Below the pieces are notes generated by a model. The model did no database searches and was not told the DNA's origin. It was given only the letters and a program-made list of their open reading frames with translations. From Bradyrhizobium sediminis (lineage in GTDB: Bacteria > Pseudomonadota > Alphaproteobacteria > Rhizobiales > Xanthobacteraceae): a stretch of DNA of 64,000 nucleotides. The position numbers and the translations under genes are program-made. Of the stretch, positions 35,048 to 42,852 are shown piece by piece (within the stretch, counting starts at the first letter, position 1; the number at the start of each line of letters is the position of its first letter). The DNA is taken from NCBI RefSeq assembly GCF_018736085.1, contig NZ_CP076134.1, positions 5,218,501 through 5,282,500 on the forward strand. The letters run 5' to 3'.

Positions 35048-37288
35048 TCAAGCCACCAGCGCGGCTTCCTCGTCGACATCCACCGGCGCGACGGGTTCCG
35101 CGCCGCGCTGCGCCTGCAGCAAGCTGACGATCTCGGCGTTCGGCCGCGCGCGGCTGAACAGAAAGCCCTGCCCCTCGTGGCAGCCTTCGGCGCGCAGGCA
35201 GCTCAGTTCGGCTTCGGTCTCGACGCCTTCGGCGGTGATGGTGACCCCGAGGCCCTTGCCGAGGCTGATGATCGAACGCACGATCGCCTGGGCATCGCGA
35301 TTGGAGCCGAGGCCGCGCACGAACGACTGATCGATCTTGATCTTGTCGAACGGAAAGCTCCTGAGATAGCTCAGGCTGGAATAGCCGGTGCCGAAATCGT
35401 CCATCGAGATGCGGACGCCGAGCGCGCGCAGCGCGTGCAGCGTGGCCAGCACCTGGCTGCTCTTTTCCAGAAGCAGCGTTTCGGTGATTTCCAGCTCCAG
35501 CTGCTTGGCCGGCAGGCCGGATTGCTTCAGCGCATCCATCACCAGCGACAGCAGGTTGCCGACACGAAACTGCAGCGGCGACAGGTTGACCGCGACACGG
35601 ACGTCGTCGGGCCAGAGCGCGGCGTCCGTACAGGCGCGGCGCAACATCAATCCGCCCAGCGCATTGATCAGGCCGGTCTCTTCGGCGACCGGAATGAATT
35701 CGGCCGGCGATATCATGCCGCGCTCGGGGTCCGGCCAGCGCACCAGCGCCTCGAAGCCGGTGATGCGACCGGTCGCCAGATCGATCAGCGGCTGATAATG
35801 CGGCCGCAACACGTCGTTCTGGATCGCGTCGCGCAGATCGATTTCGATCCTGCGGCGGCTTTGAGCACGGGCGTCCATGCCGGGTTCGAAGAAGCTGAAG
35901 GTGCCGCGCTGCTCGTTCTTGGCGCGCGACAGCGCCATGTCGGCGCTCTTGAGAAGCTTCTCGGAATCGTCGCCGTCACCCGGCGCCATGGCGATGCCGA
36001 TGCTGGCGCCGATGACCACCGAATGGCCGTCCAGCAGAAAGGTCTCTCCGATCGCCGCAAGCAACCGCTTCGACAGCAGCACCGCATCCTCGGGGCGCGT
36101 CAATCCGCTCTGGATGATCGCGAACTCGTCGGAGTTGAGGCGGGCCAGCGCGTCTTCCTCGCGCAAGCTCGACCGCAGGCGCTTGGCGACGCCGCGCAGC
36201 AGCTTGTCGCCAATGCCGTGGCCGAGCGTATCGTTGACCGCCTTGAAATTGTCGAGGCCGAGCACCAGCACCGCGACCTTTTCGGCGCTGCGCCGCGTAT
36301 GCAGCAGGACGTCGTCCATCTGCTGACGCAGCAGATTGCGGTTCGGCAGCCCGGTCAGGCTGTCGTGCTGGGCCATGAAGGCGAGCCGCGCCTCGGCACG
36401 CTTGCGCTCGGTGATATCCATCAGCGCCAGCAGTACCGCGGGCTGGTCGTTGTAGACCAGCTGGCGCGAATAGATCGCCAGATCGATCAGCGCGCCGTCG
36501 GCCCGGACGTGCTTCCAGGTCCGCGCGGTCTGCTCGTCGCTGGAGCGGTCCCCGCCCCAGGGCAATTCGGTTTCGAAGGCCTGCACGCTACGGATGGTCA
36601 GCTTCTCGAATTCGGCGCGGCTGTAGCCGTAATGCTCGATGGCGGCGGCGTTGACGCCGAGGATACGCTCGTCGTCCAATGCACAGACGATCATCGGAAC
36701 CGGGTTGCTGTCGAACAGCAGCCGGAACGAAGCCTCGCGCTGCTTCAGCTCGGTGATGTCGACGCGCAGGCCGACGATACCGCCGTCCTCGGTCAGCTGC
36801 TCCTCGATCAGGATACAGCGGCCGTCGCTGAGGGTCTGCTCGTGGCGTTCGCCGGGCTGATAAAGTCTTGTCAGCCGCTCCTTGATCCATTCCTCTTCGC
36901 GGCCGATCGCTTCCGGATAGTCGCCGCGCTCGACGCCGATGCGGATCGTATCCTGCAGCCTCGCGCCCGGCCTGAACAGGTCCGAGCTGCGATTGTAGAT
37001 CTCGGCATATTTCTTGTTCCAGAGAATATAGCGCCCTTCGGCGTCGAGGAACACGATGCCCTGCGGCAGGATGTCGATCGCCTCGCGCAGCCGCTCGTGG
37101 GATTTTCGCGCATCGGCGATCGCGGCTTCCGCCTCGGCGCGCTTGCGCACGATCTCGCCGATCTCGGCTGCCACGCGCCGGCTCGAAGGGGAGAGTTTCG
37201 GACTGGGTTTTGCCGGCCGGCCGGGAAGGCGGGCAATCGCCGCGTGCTTCGATTTTTTCTTGGCTGGCTTCCGCCGCTGACTTTGCAT
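35048..37288 (-). CDS. PAS-PAS-GGDEF-EAL c-di-GMP signalling protein, probably a phosphodiesterase
   Basis: A 746-residue cytoplasmic protein with a basic N terminus, two PAS-type segments (about 65-180 and 185-305), a GGDEF-fold domain (about 315-475) and an EAL domain (about 485-730). The cyclase motif reads 'LARLNSDEFAII', N-S-D-E-F instead of G-G-D-E-F, with an inhibitory-site-like R-E-E-D five residues earlier. The EAL domain keeps 'FEALVRW', 'NLSPLQF', 'EITETLLL', 'MDDFGTGYSSL' and 'AEGVETEAE'. I infer hydrolysis of c-di-GMP and a weak or dead cyclase. No membrane segment is present, so PAS ligands would be intracellular. A perfect FNR/FixK-type box lies 229 bp upstream. Confidence 0.9.
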   Translation of the reverse strand: MQSQRRKPAKKKSKHAAIARLPGRPAKPSPKLSPSSRRVAAEIGEIVRKRAEAEAAIADARKSHERLREAIDILPQGIVFLDAEGRYILWNKKYAEIYNRSSDLFRPGARLQDTIRIGVERGDYPEAIGREEEWIKERLTRLYQPGERHEQTLSDGRCILIEEQLTEDGGIVGLRVDITELKQREASFRLLFDSNPVPMIVCALDDERILGVNAAAIEHYGYSRAEFEKLTIRSVQAFETELPWGGDRSSDEQTARTWKHVRADGALIDLAIYSRQLVYNDQPAVLLALMDITERKRAEARLAFMAQHDSLTGLPNRNLLRQQMDDVLLHTRRSAEKVAVLVLGLDNFKAVNDTLGHGIGDKLLRGVAKRLRSSLREEDALARLNSDEFAIIQSGLTRPEDAVLLSKRLLAAIGETFLLDGHSVVIGASIGIAMAPGDGDDSEKLLKSADMALSRAKNEQRGTFSFFEPGMDARAQSRRRIEIDLRDAIQNDVLRPHYQPLIDLATGRITGFEALVRWPDPERGMISPAEFIPVAEETGLINALGGLMLRRACTDAALWPDDVRVAVNLSPLQFRVGNLLSLVMDALKQSGLPAKQLELEITETLLLEKSSQVLATLHALRALGVRISMDDFGTGYSSLSYLRSFPFDKIKIDQSFVRGLGSNRDAQAIVRSIISLGKGLGVTITAEGVETEAELSCLRAEGCHEGQGFLFSRARPNAEIVSLLQAQRGAEPVAPVDVDEEAALVA

Positions 37289-37516
37289 TCGCTTACGCCC
37301 ACTCGCATTCTGCGCCGCTGTTCTCCGATAAGTGTCTGAAAAAATGGTAACACTTGCCGGCGGGACGTCGTGCCCGCGAGGATCGGCGCCGGTAGACTAA
37401 GGTTTCAGCTGCCCGTTTAAGTGGCGAGATCCTGGACATCCGCGCAACGAAAGTTGTCCCACGGTGCAAGATCGGCGGTATCGGCGAATGCGCGCGGCAG
37501 AATCGCCGGCGGATAG

Positions 37517-37530
37517 TTGATCTAGATCAA
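37517..37530 (-). promoter_or_regulatory. Perfect FNR/FixK-type box TTGATCTAGATCAA
   Basis: The 14-bp palindrome fits the TTGA-N6-TCAA consensus of FNR/FixK regulators, which in Bradyrhizobium respond to low oxygen. It lies 229 bp upstream of the GGDEF-EAL start and overlaps the stop end of the L,D-transpeptidase remnant. If it is centred at -40, transcription would start near 37483, leaving a leader of about 195 bases. Confidence 0.6.
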
Positions 37531-37907
37531 GACTGCACAATGACCGCGCGAATTTCCGCGGCGTCGCACGAATTTTCGTCAATACTCGACAGGGTTATCG
37601 GACGGTTAAGGAACGCGCCGCCAGTTTCTTGTTTTGACGCGTGTTCTTCACGCGACCGGCTTCCGCTTCGCTCGAAAACGCTCCAGTTCGAAATCTCGAT
37701 CAGCGTGTTGCGCGGGCCACTGCGCTCGACCCATGCGAACAACGCCGCCGCATGCGACGGATGCAGCCGGACGCAGCCATGCGACGCCGGGCCGCCGAGC
37801 CGCGCCAGCTCGGTGGTGCCGTGAATGGCGAAGCCATGATAGAAGAAGATCGAATGCGGCATCGGCGAGTTGTAATACCGCCGCGAGTACCAGCGCCGCG
37901 CCATCAT
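37527..37907 (-). pseudogene. N-terminally truncated L,D-transpeptidase (YkuD) remnant
   Basis: The 126-codon frame contains the catalytic region 'FYHGFAIHGTTELARLGGPA' followed by SHGCVRLHPSHA, the H-x-x-x...S-H-G-C-V-R motif of L,D-transpeptidases. The first half of the domain and any signal peptide are missing, and the codon preceding the second ATG-ATG is a TAG stop. The 3' half is altered by a family E repeat. Such an enzyme would cross-link peptidoglycan, but this version cannot fold as a complete domain. It abuts the mepA start 31 bp away. Confidence 0.75.
37626..37690. repeat. Interspersed repeat, family E (partial copy)
   Basis: It contains 'ttcttgttttgacgcgtgtt', 'cttcacgcgaccggcttccg' and 'cttcgctcgaaaacgctcca'. 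It matches the second half of the element at 41234-41338. It lies inside the end of the L,D-transpeptidase remnant and has changed its reading frame. Confidence 0.75.
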
Positions 37908-37937
37908 CTGCTAGGTTTTGCGCGATAGAGTGATCCG

Positions 37938-38885
37938 ATGAGCCCCCGCCCGATTCTCACTTTGCTCTTTCTGCTGTCCGTCGTCGTCAGTGCCAGCATG
38001 GCGCTGGCGCAGGACAAGGGCAGCGTCAATCCGAAGCCGCTGCCGCCGCTGGCCAACCCCAACGATCCCAAGCTCGGCGCCAAGGAGCTGTTCGGCCGCA
38101 AGGTACTGCCGACGGCGATGCCGACGCGCGTGGTCGGGTTCTATGCCAAGGGCTGCATCGCGGGTTCGGATGCGCTGCCGATCAACGGCCCGACCTGGCA
38201 GGTGATGCGGCTGTCGCGCAACCGCAACTGGGGGCATCCCGACCTGGTGAAGCTGGTGGAGCGGCTGGCGGCCAAAGCGCACAAGGACGCCGGCTGGCCG
38301 GGCATACTGGTCGGCGACATGTCGCAGCCGCGCGGCGGCCCGATGCTGACCGGGCACGCCAGCCATCAAATCGGGCTGGATGCCGATATCTGGCTGACGC
38401 CGATGCCGAACCGGCAATTGTCGCGCAACGAGCGCGAGGAATTGTCCGCAATCATGATGGTGCGCTCCGACCGGCTCGACATCGAGCCCAGCACCTGGAC
38501 GCCGACCCATCTCAATGTGATCCGCGCCGCGGCCCAGGAGCCGACGGTGCAGCGCATCTTCGTCAACGCCGCGATCAAGAAGGCGTTGTGCCGCGAAGCC
38601 AAGGGCGACCGCAGCTGGCTGCACAAGGTGCGGCCGATGTACGGCCACGACTATCACTTCCATGTCCGCATCAAGTGCCCGCCGGGCAGCGATGAATGCG
38701 AGAGCCAGCCGGAGCCGACGGCAAGCGAGGGCTGCAGCCCCGGCGATCTTGCCTACTGGTTCAAGGATGCCATCATCCACCCGAAGCCGCCGAAGGAGCC
38801 GCCGAAACCGCGGCCGCCGATGACGCTGGCGCAATTGCCGCCTGCCTGCAAAGCGGTGTTGAACGCGCCGGACGCCAGGCAATAG
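37938..38885 (+). CDS. mepA: Penicillin-insensitive murein endopeptidase
   Basis: A 315-residue periplasmic peptidase with signal peptide 'SPRPILTLLFLLSVVVSASM' and likely cleavage after ALAQ. It carries the LAS-family zinc sites: 'LTGHASHQIGLDADIWLTP' (H...D) and 'MYGHDYHFHVRIKCPPGSDE' (H-x-H). The rest of the MepA fold is complete, including the conserved cysteines. It cuts D-Ala-meso-DAP cross-links in peptidoglycan. The C-terminal Pro/Lys-rich tail (EPPKPRPPM) is extra. It is divergent from the L,D-transpeptidase remnant. Confidence 0.92.
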   Translation: MSPRPILTLLFLLSVVVSASMALAQDKGSVNPKPLPPLANPNDPKLGAKELFGRKVLPTAMPTRVVGFYAKGCIAGSDALPINGPTWQVMRLSRNRNWGHPDLVKLVERLAAKAHKDAGWPGILVGDMSQPRGGPMLTGHASHQIGLDADIWLTPMPNRQLSRNEREELSAIMMVRSDRLDIEPSTWTPTHLNVIRAAAQEPTVQRIFVNAAIKKALCREAKGDRSWLHKVRPMYGHDYHFHVRIKCPPGSDECESQPEPTASEGCSPGDLAYWFKDAIIHPKPPKEPPKPRPPMTLAQLPPACKAVLNAPDARQ

Positions 38886-39067
38886 CCGCCGACCGCGCGA
38901 ACCCTTTGCGCCGTCCCGGCAATGCTGTAAGCTTCCACCCAGCGATGTCCGGACGGATCGTAAATCCCCCGGACCAGCGGAACGGCGCTTCCGCCTGTCG
39001 CATTCCAATTCTCACCAACGCCTGATTTGCGCGCGCGTAGCGCCGCAGACACGTATGGAGCGCCGCA

Positions 39068-39853
39068 ATGAACCGTCTCGCCAGATTATTCACTGTTTTC
39101 ACGATCCTGTTCGGATTGACCGCGTTGCCCGCGCTGGCGCAGGACAAGAGCCTGACGGTGTTCGCCGCAGCCTCGATGAAGAACGCGCTCGACGAGGTCG
39201 ACGCCGCCTATACCGCGAAGACCGGAATCAGGATCGTCGCCAGCTACGCTGCGAGTTCGGCACTGGCCAAACAGATCGAACAGGGCGCGCCGGCCGATGT
39301 TTTCGTATCCGCCGACATCGACTGGATGGACCATGCGATCACCAAAAACACCATCAACGAGTTGACGCGGGTCAATCTGCTCGGCAACAGCATCGTGCTG
39401 ATCGCGCCGAAGGATTCCAAACTCGACAAGGTGACGATCGGACCGGGCTTCGATCTTTCGAAACTCGCCGGCGACGGCCGAATCGCGACCGGCGATGTGA
39501 GAGCGGTGCCGGTGGGCAAATACGCCAGGGCCGCGCTGGAAAAACTCGGCGCCTGGCAGGCGGCAGAACCGAAATTCGCGATGGCCGAAAGCGTGCGCGC
39601 CGCACTGGCGCTGGTGGCGCGCGGCGAAGCGCCGCTCGGCATCGTCTACGCGACCGACGCCAAAGTCGAACCCGGCGTCAGGATCGTCGGCGCCTTTCCG
39701 GCGGACTCCCACCCCGCCATCGTCTATCCCGTGGCCGCGACGGGGACGGCGAAAACCGAAGCTGTCAATTATCTGGCCTTCCTGCGCTCGCCGGCGGCCA
39801 AAGCCATCTTCGAGAAATACGGCTTCTCGTTCCTGATCCGACCGACTTCCTGA
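39068..39853 (+). CDS. modA: Molybdate ABC transporter substrate-binding protein
   Basis: A 261-residue periplasmic protein with signal peptide 'MNRLARLFTVFTILFGLTAL' and cleavage after ALAQ. The mature start 'KSLTVFAAASMKNALDEVDA' has the A-A-A-S oxyanion loop. 'GAPADVFVSADIDWMD' and 'EAPLGIVYATDA' are further ModA signatures. It binds molybdate (and tungstate) for ModBC. The TGA overlaps the modB ATG (TGATG), showing translational coupling. No ModE-box palindrome was evident in the 180 bp upstream. Confidence 0.93.
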   Translation: MNRLARLFTVFTILFGLTALPALAQDKSLTVFAAASMKNALDEVDAAYTAKTGIRIVASYAASSALAKQIEQGAPADVFVSADIDWMDHAITKNTINELTRVNLLGNSIVLIAPKDSKLDKVTIGPGFDLSKLAGDGRIATGDVRAVPVGKYARAALEKLGAWQAAEPKFAMAESVRAALALVARGEAPLGIVYATDAKVEPGVRIVGAFPADSHPAIVYPVAATGTAKTEAVNYLAFLRSPAAKAIFEKYGFSFLIRPTS

Positions 39854-40548
39854 TGTTCGACCTCTCGCCCACCGAATGGACGGCGATCCAGCTTTCGCTG
39901 CGGGTCGCCGCGGTTGCGACGCTGGTGGCGACGCCGCTCGGTATCGCGCTGGCGTGGCTGCTGGCGCGGCGCGATTTCTGGGGCAAGTCGCTGGTCGACG
40001 CGGCCATCCATCTGCCGCTGGTGCTGCCGCCGGTCGTGACCGGCTACCTCCTGCTGCTGACCTTCGGCCGGCGCGGCCTGGTCGGCGCGTGGCTCGCCGA
40101 CCATCTCGGCATCGTGTTCGCGTTTCGCTGGACCGGGGCAGCATTGGCCTGCGGCATTATGGCGTTTCCGCTATTGGTGCGGCCGATCCGGTTGTCGATC
40201 GAGGCGGTCGATCGCCGGCTGGAGCAGGCCGCGGGCACGCTGGGCGCAGCACCCTGGCGCGTGTTCCTGACCATCACGCTGCCGCTGGCGTTGCCGGGCG
40301 TGCTGGCCGGCATGGTGCTGGGCTTTGCCAAGGCGCTCGGCGAGTTCGGCGCGACCATCACCTTCGTGTCGAATATTCCCGGTGAAACCCAGACCATCTC
40401 GTCGGCGATCTATTCGCTGATCCAGACACCGGACGGCGACGCCGCGGCGCTGCGGCTGGTGGCGGTATCCATCGTCATCGCGCTGGCCGCGCTGGTTGCC
40501 TCCGAATGGTTCGCGCGGCGCGCCACAAAACGCCTGCACGGGAATTGA
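39853..40548 (+). CDS. modB: Molybdate ABC transporter permease
   Basis: A 231-residue inner-membrane protein starting '[20 protein letters not shown]', with about five membrane segments. The permease coupling loop is '[20 protein letters not shown]' followed by '[20 protein letters not shown]'. The EAA-type motif (A-x-x-L-G-A) and the E-F-G-A-T motif are typical of ModB. It lies in the modABC operon. Confidence 0.94.
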   Translation: MFDLSPTEWTAIQLSLRVAAVATLVATPLGIALAWLLARRDFWGKSLVDAAIHLPLVLPPVVTGYLLLLTFGRRGLVGAWLADHLGIVFAFRWTGAALACGIMAFPLLVRPIRLSIEAVDRRLEQAAGTLGAAPWRVFLTITLPLALPGVLAGMVLGFAKALGEFGATITFVSNIPGETQTISSAIYSLIQTPDGDAAALRLVAVSIVIALAALVASEWFARRATKRLHGN

Positions 40549-40550
40549 CC

Positions 40551-41237
40551 ATGCTGCGCGTAGACGTCGCAAAACAACTTGGCGAATTCTCGATCGAAGC
40601 TTCGTTCGCCAGCGAAGGCCGGGTCACCGGATTGTTCGGCGCCTCCGGCGCCGGCAAGACCTCGCTGATCAACATCATCGCCGGATTGCTGCGGCCCGAT
40701 CGCGGCGTCATCGCCGTCGATGGCGAGACGCTCGACGACACCGCCAACCGCGTGCACGTCCCGGCGCATCGCCGCCGCATCGGCTACGTGTTCCAGGATG
40801 CGCGGCTGTTTCCGCATCTCGATATCAGGCAAAATCTCGACTACGGCCGGCGGATGAACCGGCTGGCCGACGATGCCGCGCAGCGCACGCGCGTCACCGA
40901 CCTGCTCGATATCGGCGGCCTGCTCGATCGTCGTCCAGGCCAGCTTTCCGGCGGCGAGCGCCAGCGCGTCGCCCTGGGGCGGGCGCTATTGGCGCAGCCG
41001 AGATTGCTGCTGCTCGATGAGCCCTTGGGCTCGCTCGACGAAGAACGCAAGGTGGAGATCCTGCCCTATCTCGTCCGCCTGCGCGACGAGGCCAATGTGC
41101 CGATGGTCTATGTCAGCCACGACGCCGGCGAAATGCGCCAGCTGGCGACGCAGGTGGTGATGCTGCGGCGCGGCCGGGTGGTCGCGTTCGGCGGAACCGA
41201 GGTGTTGCCATCAGCCGCCTCAAGCCCGGCTGGCTAG
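40551..41237 (+). CDS. modC: Molybdate ABC transporter ATP-binding protein, short form without Mop domain
   Basis: A 228-residue ATPase beginning '[20 protein letters not shown]'. Walker A is '[20 protein letters not shown]', the signature is '[18 protein letters not shown]', Walker B is '[16 protein letters not shown]' and the H-loop is '[13 protein letters not shown]'. Classical ModC (about 350 residues) has a C-terminal molybdate-binding TOBE/Mop domain; here the protein ends shortly after the nucleotide-binding domain at '[11 protein letters not shown]'. The stop is immediately followed by a family E repeat that begins with a strong hairpin. Whether the Mop domain was lost here or is absent in the lineage cannot be told. 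Confidence 0.93.
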   Translation: MLRVDVAKQLGEFSIEASFASEGRVTGLFGASGAGKTSLINIIAGLLRPDRGVIAVDGETLDDTANRVHVPAHRRRIGYVFQDARLFPHLDIRQNLDYGRRMNRLADDAAQRTRVTDLLDIGGLLDRRPGQLSGGERQRVALGRALLAQPRLLLLDEPLGSLDEERKVEILPYLVRLRDEANVPMVYVSHDAGEMRQLATQVVMLRRGRVVAFGGTEVLPSAASSPAG

Positions 41238-41287
41238 AGCCTTTTCCGTTCCGATTGAATCGGAACGGGGCTCTATCTTTTTGTTTT
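41234..41287 (+). terminator. Strong hairpin and T-rich tract after modC (first half of family E repeat)
   Basis: The arms 'tagagcc' and 'ccgttccgatt' pair with 'aatcggaacgg' and 'ggctcta', followed by 'tctttttgtttt'. This long stem plus T-run should act as an intrinsic terminator for modABC. Confidence 0.8.
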
Positions 41288-41338
41288 GACGCGTTTTCTT
41301 CACGCGAACCGGTATCCACTTCGCTTGAAAACGCTCTA
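41234..41338. repeat. Interspersed repeat, family E (full copy)
   Basis: It consists of the terminator-like hairpin followed by 'gcgttttcttcacgcgaacc' and 'cttcgcttgaaaacgctcta', whose ends 'gcgttttc' and 'gaaaacgc' can pair. A partial copy lies at 37626-37690. The right end supplies the stop codon of the GNAT-GFA gene on the minus strand. Confidence 0.75.
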
Positions 41339-42058
41339 GTCAGGCAGGGTCTCGCCGGAGCCGCCGAGTTCGGCGGGGAGATCTTTGAACTTCGGCAGCC
41401 CGTCCTTCACGGAGACCATCTTGCTCCCGTAATTGGCGTGCAGCGTCGGTTGATGCGTAAAGCCCTGCAATAGATTGGCATAGACATCGATCAGCCGCAT
41501 GCGGGGGTGCTCCGTCATGACATGCCCGCCGCAGACCTTGCAGTATTTGCGATAGGAATTTTCGGTCTTGTGGAAGGTACCGATATCGGCCTCGCCTTTG
41601 ACGATCCGCACGCTGCTCGAAGGCCACAGGCTGAAGGCGTTGATCGGCGCGGCAGACCAGGCCTGGCAGTCGCGGCAATGGCAATAGCCCGCGAAGGCCG
41701 GCTTGCCCGCGACCTCGATCTCGACCGCGCCGCAAAAGCAACCGGCCTTGTGGATGGCGGCAACCGGCTTCTCTTTCGCGCCGGGAGCCAGGAGATCGCT
41801 GTATTCGGGATGCTTGTCGATGTAGGAGCGGATGAAATCGCATTCGACGGTGAGTTTACGCCCCTGCGCCCGTACCGCGTCGAGGGTCGCGCGTCCGAGC
41901 TTCGAGCCAATTCCCCGCCCGCCCAGTTCCGGCGGCACCTCGGTATGGACCAGCGTGATGGCGCCGGGCGATTTGCGATAGGTGACAAAGGCGATATGGC
42001 CCGCGACGTCGAACTCGAAGCGCTGGCGACCCTCATTGTCGTGAAAATTCTCGGCCAT
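41336..42058 (-). CDS. GNAT-GFA fusion protein (acetyltransferase plus glutathione-dependent formaldehyde-activating-like domain)
   Basis: A 240-residue protein with the start placed at 'MAENFHDNEGRQRFEFDVAG'. The first 95 residues match the short YjdJ-type GNAT domain: 'LVHTEVPPELGGRGIGSKLG' (G-G-R-G-I-G acetyl-CoA loop) and 'LTVECDFIRSYIDKHPEYSD'. From about residue 115 a GFA/CENP-V-type zinc domain follows: 'AGCFCGAVEIEVAG' (C-x-C), 'GYCHCRDCQAW' (C-x-C-x-x-C) and 'YCKVCGGHVM' (C-x-x-C). All the expected zinc cysteines are present. The two domains are joined by a linker of about 15 residues. Function is unknown. Confidence 0.85.
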   Translation of the reverse strand: MAENFHDNEGRQRFEFDVAGHIAFVTYRKSPGAITLVHTEVPPELGGRGIGSKLGRATLDAVRAQGRKLTVECDFIRSYIDKHPEYSDLLAPGAKEKPVAAIHKAGCFCGAVEIEVAGKPAFAGYCHCRDCQAWSAAPINAFSLWPSSSVRIVKGEADIGTFHKTENSYRKYCKVCGGHVMTEHPRMRLIDVYANLLQGFTHQPTLHANYGSKMVSVKDGLPKFKDLPAELGGSGETLPD

Positions 42059-42217
42059 GCGTCCTCCCAGCCCCGGCATTCGCCGTATTGAAGCCAATGG
42101 CTGTTATAGCAACGGGAGAGGCACGGTTGCATCGAATTGTGAAAAATTGCAGAAATCACGCACCTGCTTTGGGCAGGCCCCAGCATCGCTGCCAGCCTTC
42201 CGAAAGTCACCCAGGAA

Positions 42218-42820
42218 ATGCCGGTTCAGATCACCTACCGCATGGCCCGCCCCGACGACAGCGGCGAGCTCGCGCGCTACATGTGCCTCGCCGGCGGCGG
42301 CCTCTATGAATTCCTGTTCGACGATCTGATCCCGTTCGTGACGGCAGTGGATATGTTGTCGGCCGGCATCGGCAGCGAACGCTATCCCGTCTCGTACCGC
42401 AATTGCTGCGTTGCATCCCTCGGCGACGACGGCGCGATCGTCGCCGCCGCCAATGTCTTTCCTGCCGATTTGCTGAAGGAAGACAATTATGTGCTGCTTG
42501 GCTCCGAGCGCCATGACCACGTCCGGCCGATGCTGGAACTGCAGGACTGGGGCAGCATGTTCCTGAACAGCCTGGCCGTCAGCGACGCACATCGCGGTTC
42601 AGGCATCGGGGCAAGATTGCTCGATTGGGCCGAAACACGCACGACGGAAGCCGGTTATGACCGCCTGAGCCTGCACGTATGGGCCGACAATTTGACCGCA
42701 TTGAAATTCTACAAGGTGAGAGGCTTCGTCGAGGTCGGCGTCGCCGAGATTCCGCCGCACCCGAGACTCCCGCACAATGGCGGCAGCATCCTGATGAACA
42801 AAGCGATGCGAGCGACGTGA
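42218..42820 (+). CDS. GNAT family N-acetyltransferase
   Basis: A 200-residue protein starting 'MPVQITYRMARPDDSGELAR'. The acetyl-CoA-binding motif A is 'LAVSDAHRGSGIGARLLDWA' (R-G-x-G-I-G). Motif B is 'LHVWADNLTALKFYKVRGFV'. The acetyl acceptor is unknown. The long acidic middle (residues 60-115) differs from small ribosomal-protein acetyltransferases. It is a single gene between the divergent GNAT-GFA gene and the convergent MFS gene. Confidence 0.85.
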   Translation: MPVQITYRMARPDDSGELARYMCLAGGGLYEFLFDDLIPFVTAVDMLSAGIGSERYPVSYRNCCVASLGDDGAIVAAANVFPADLLKEDNYVLLGSERHDHVRPMLELQDWGSMFLNSLAVSDAHRGSGIGARLLDWAETRTTEAGYDRLSLHVWADNLTALKFYKVRGFVEVGVAEIPPHPRLPHNGGSILMNKAMRAT

Positions 42821-42852
42821 TCGCTGCCTGTTCTTGTCGATAGCTGCCGGAG

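Noticed and set aside
34907-37339. 810-codon open frame antisense to the GGDEF-EAL gene
   Set aside because: The minus-strand protein has clear PAS, GGDEF and EAL domains; the plus-strand translation is Arg/Gln/Ala-rich without motifs.
39055-39852. Reading frame in front of modB fused to modA region
   Set aside because: The part before 39853 is an out-of-frame reading of modA; modB starts at the TGATG overlap.
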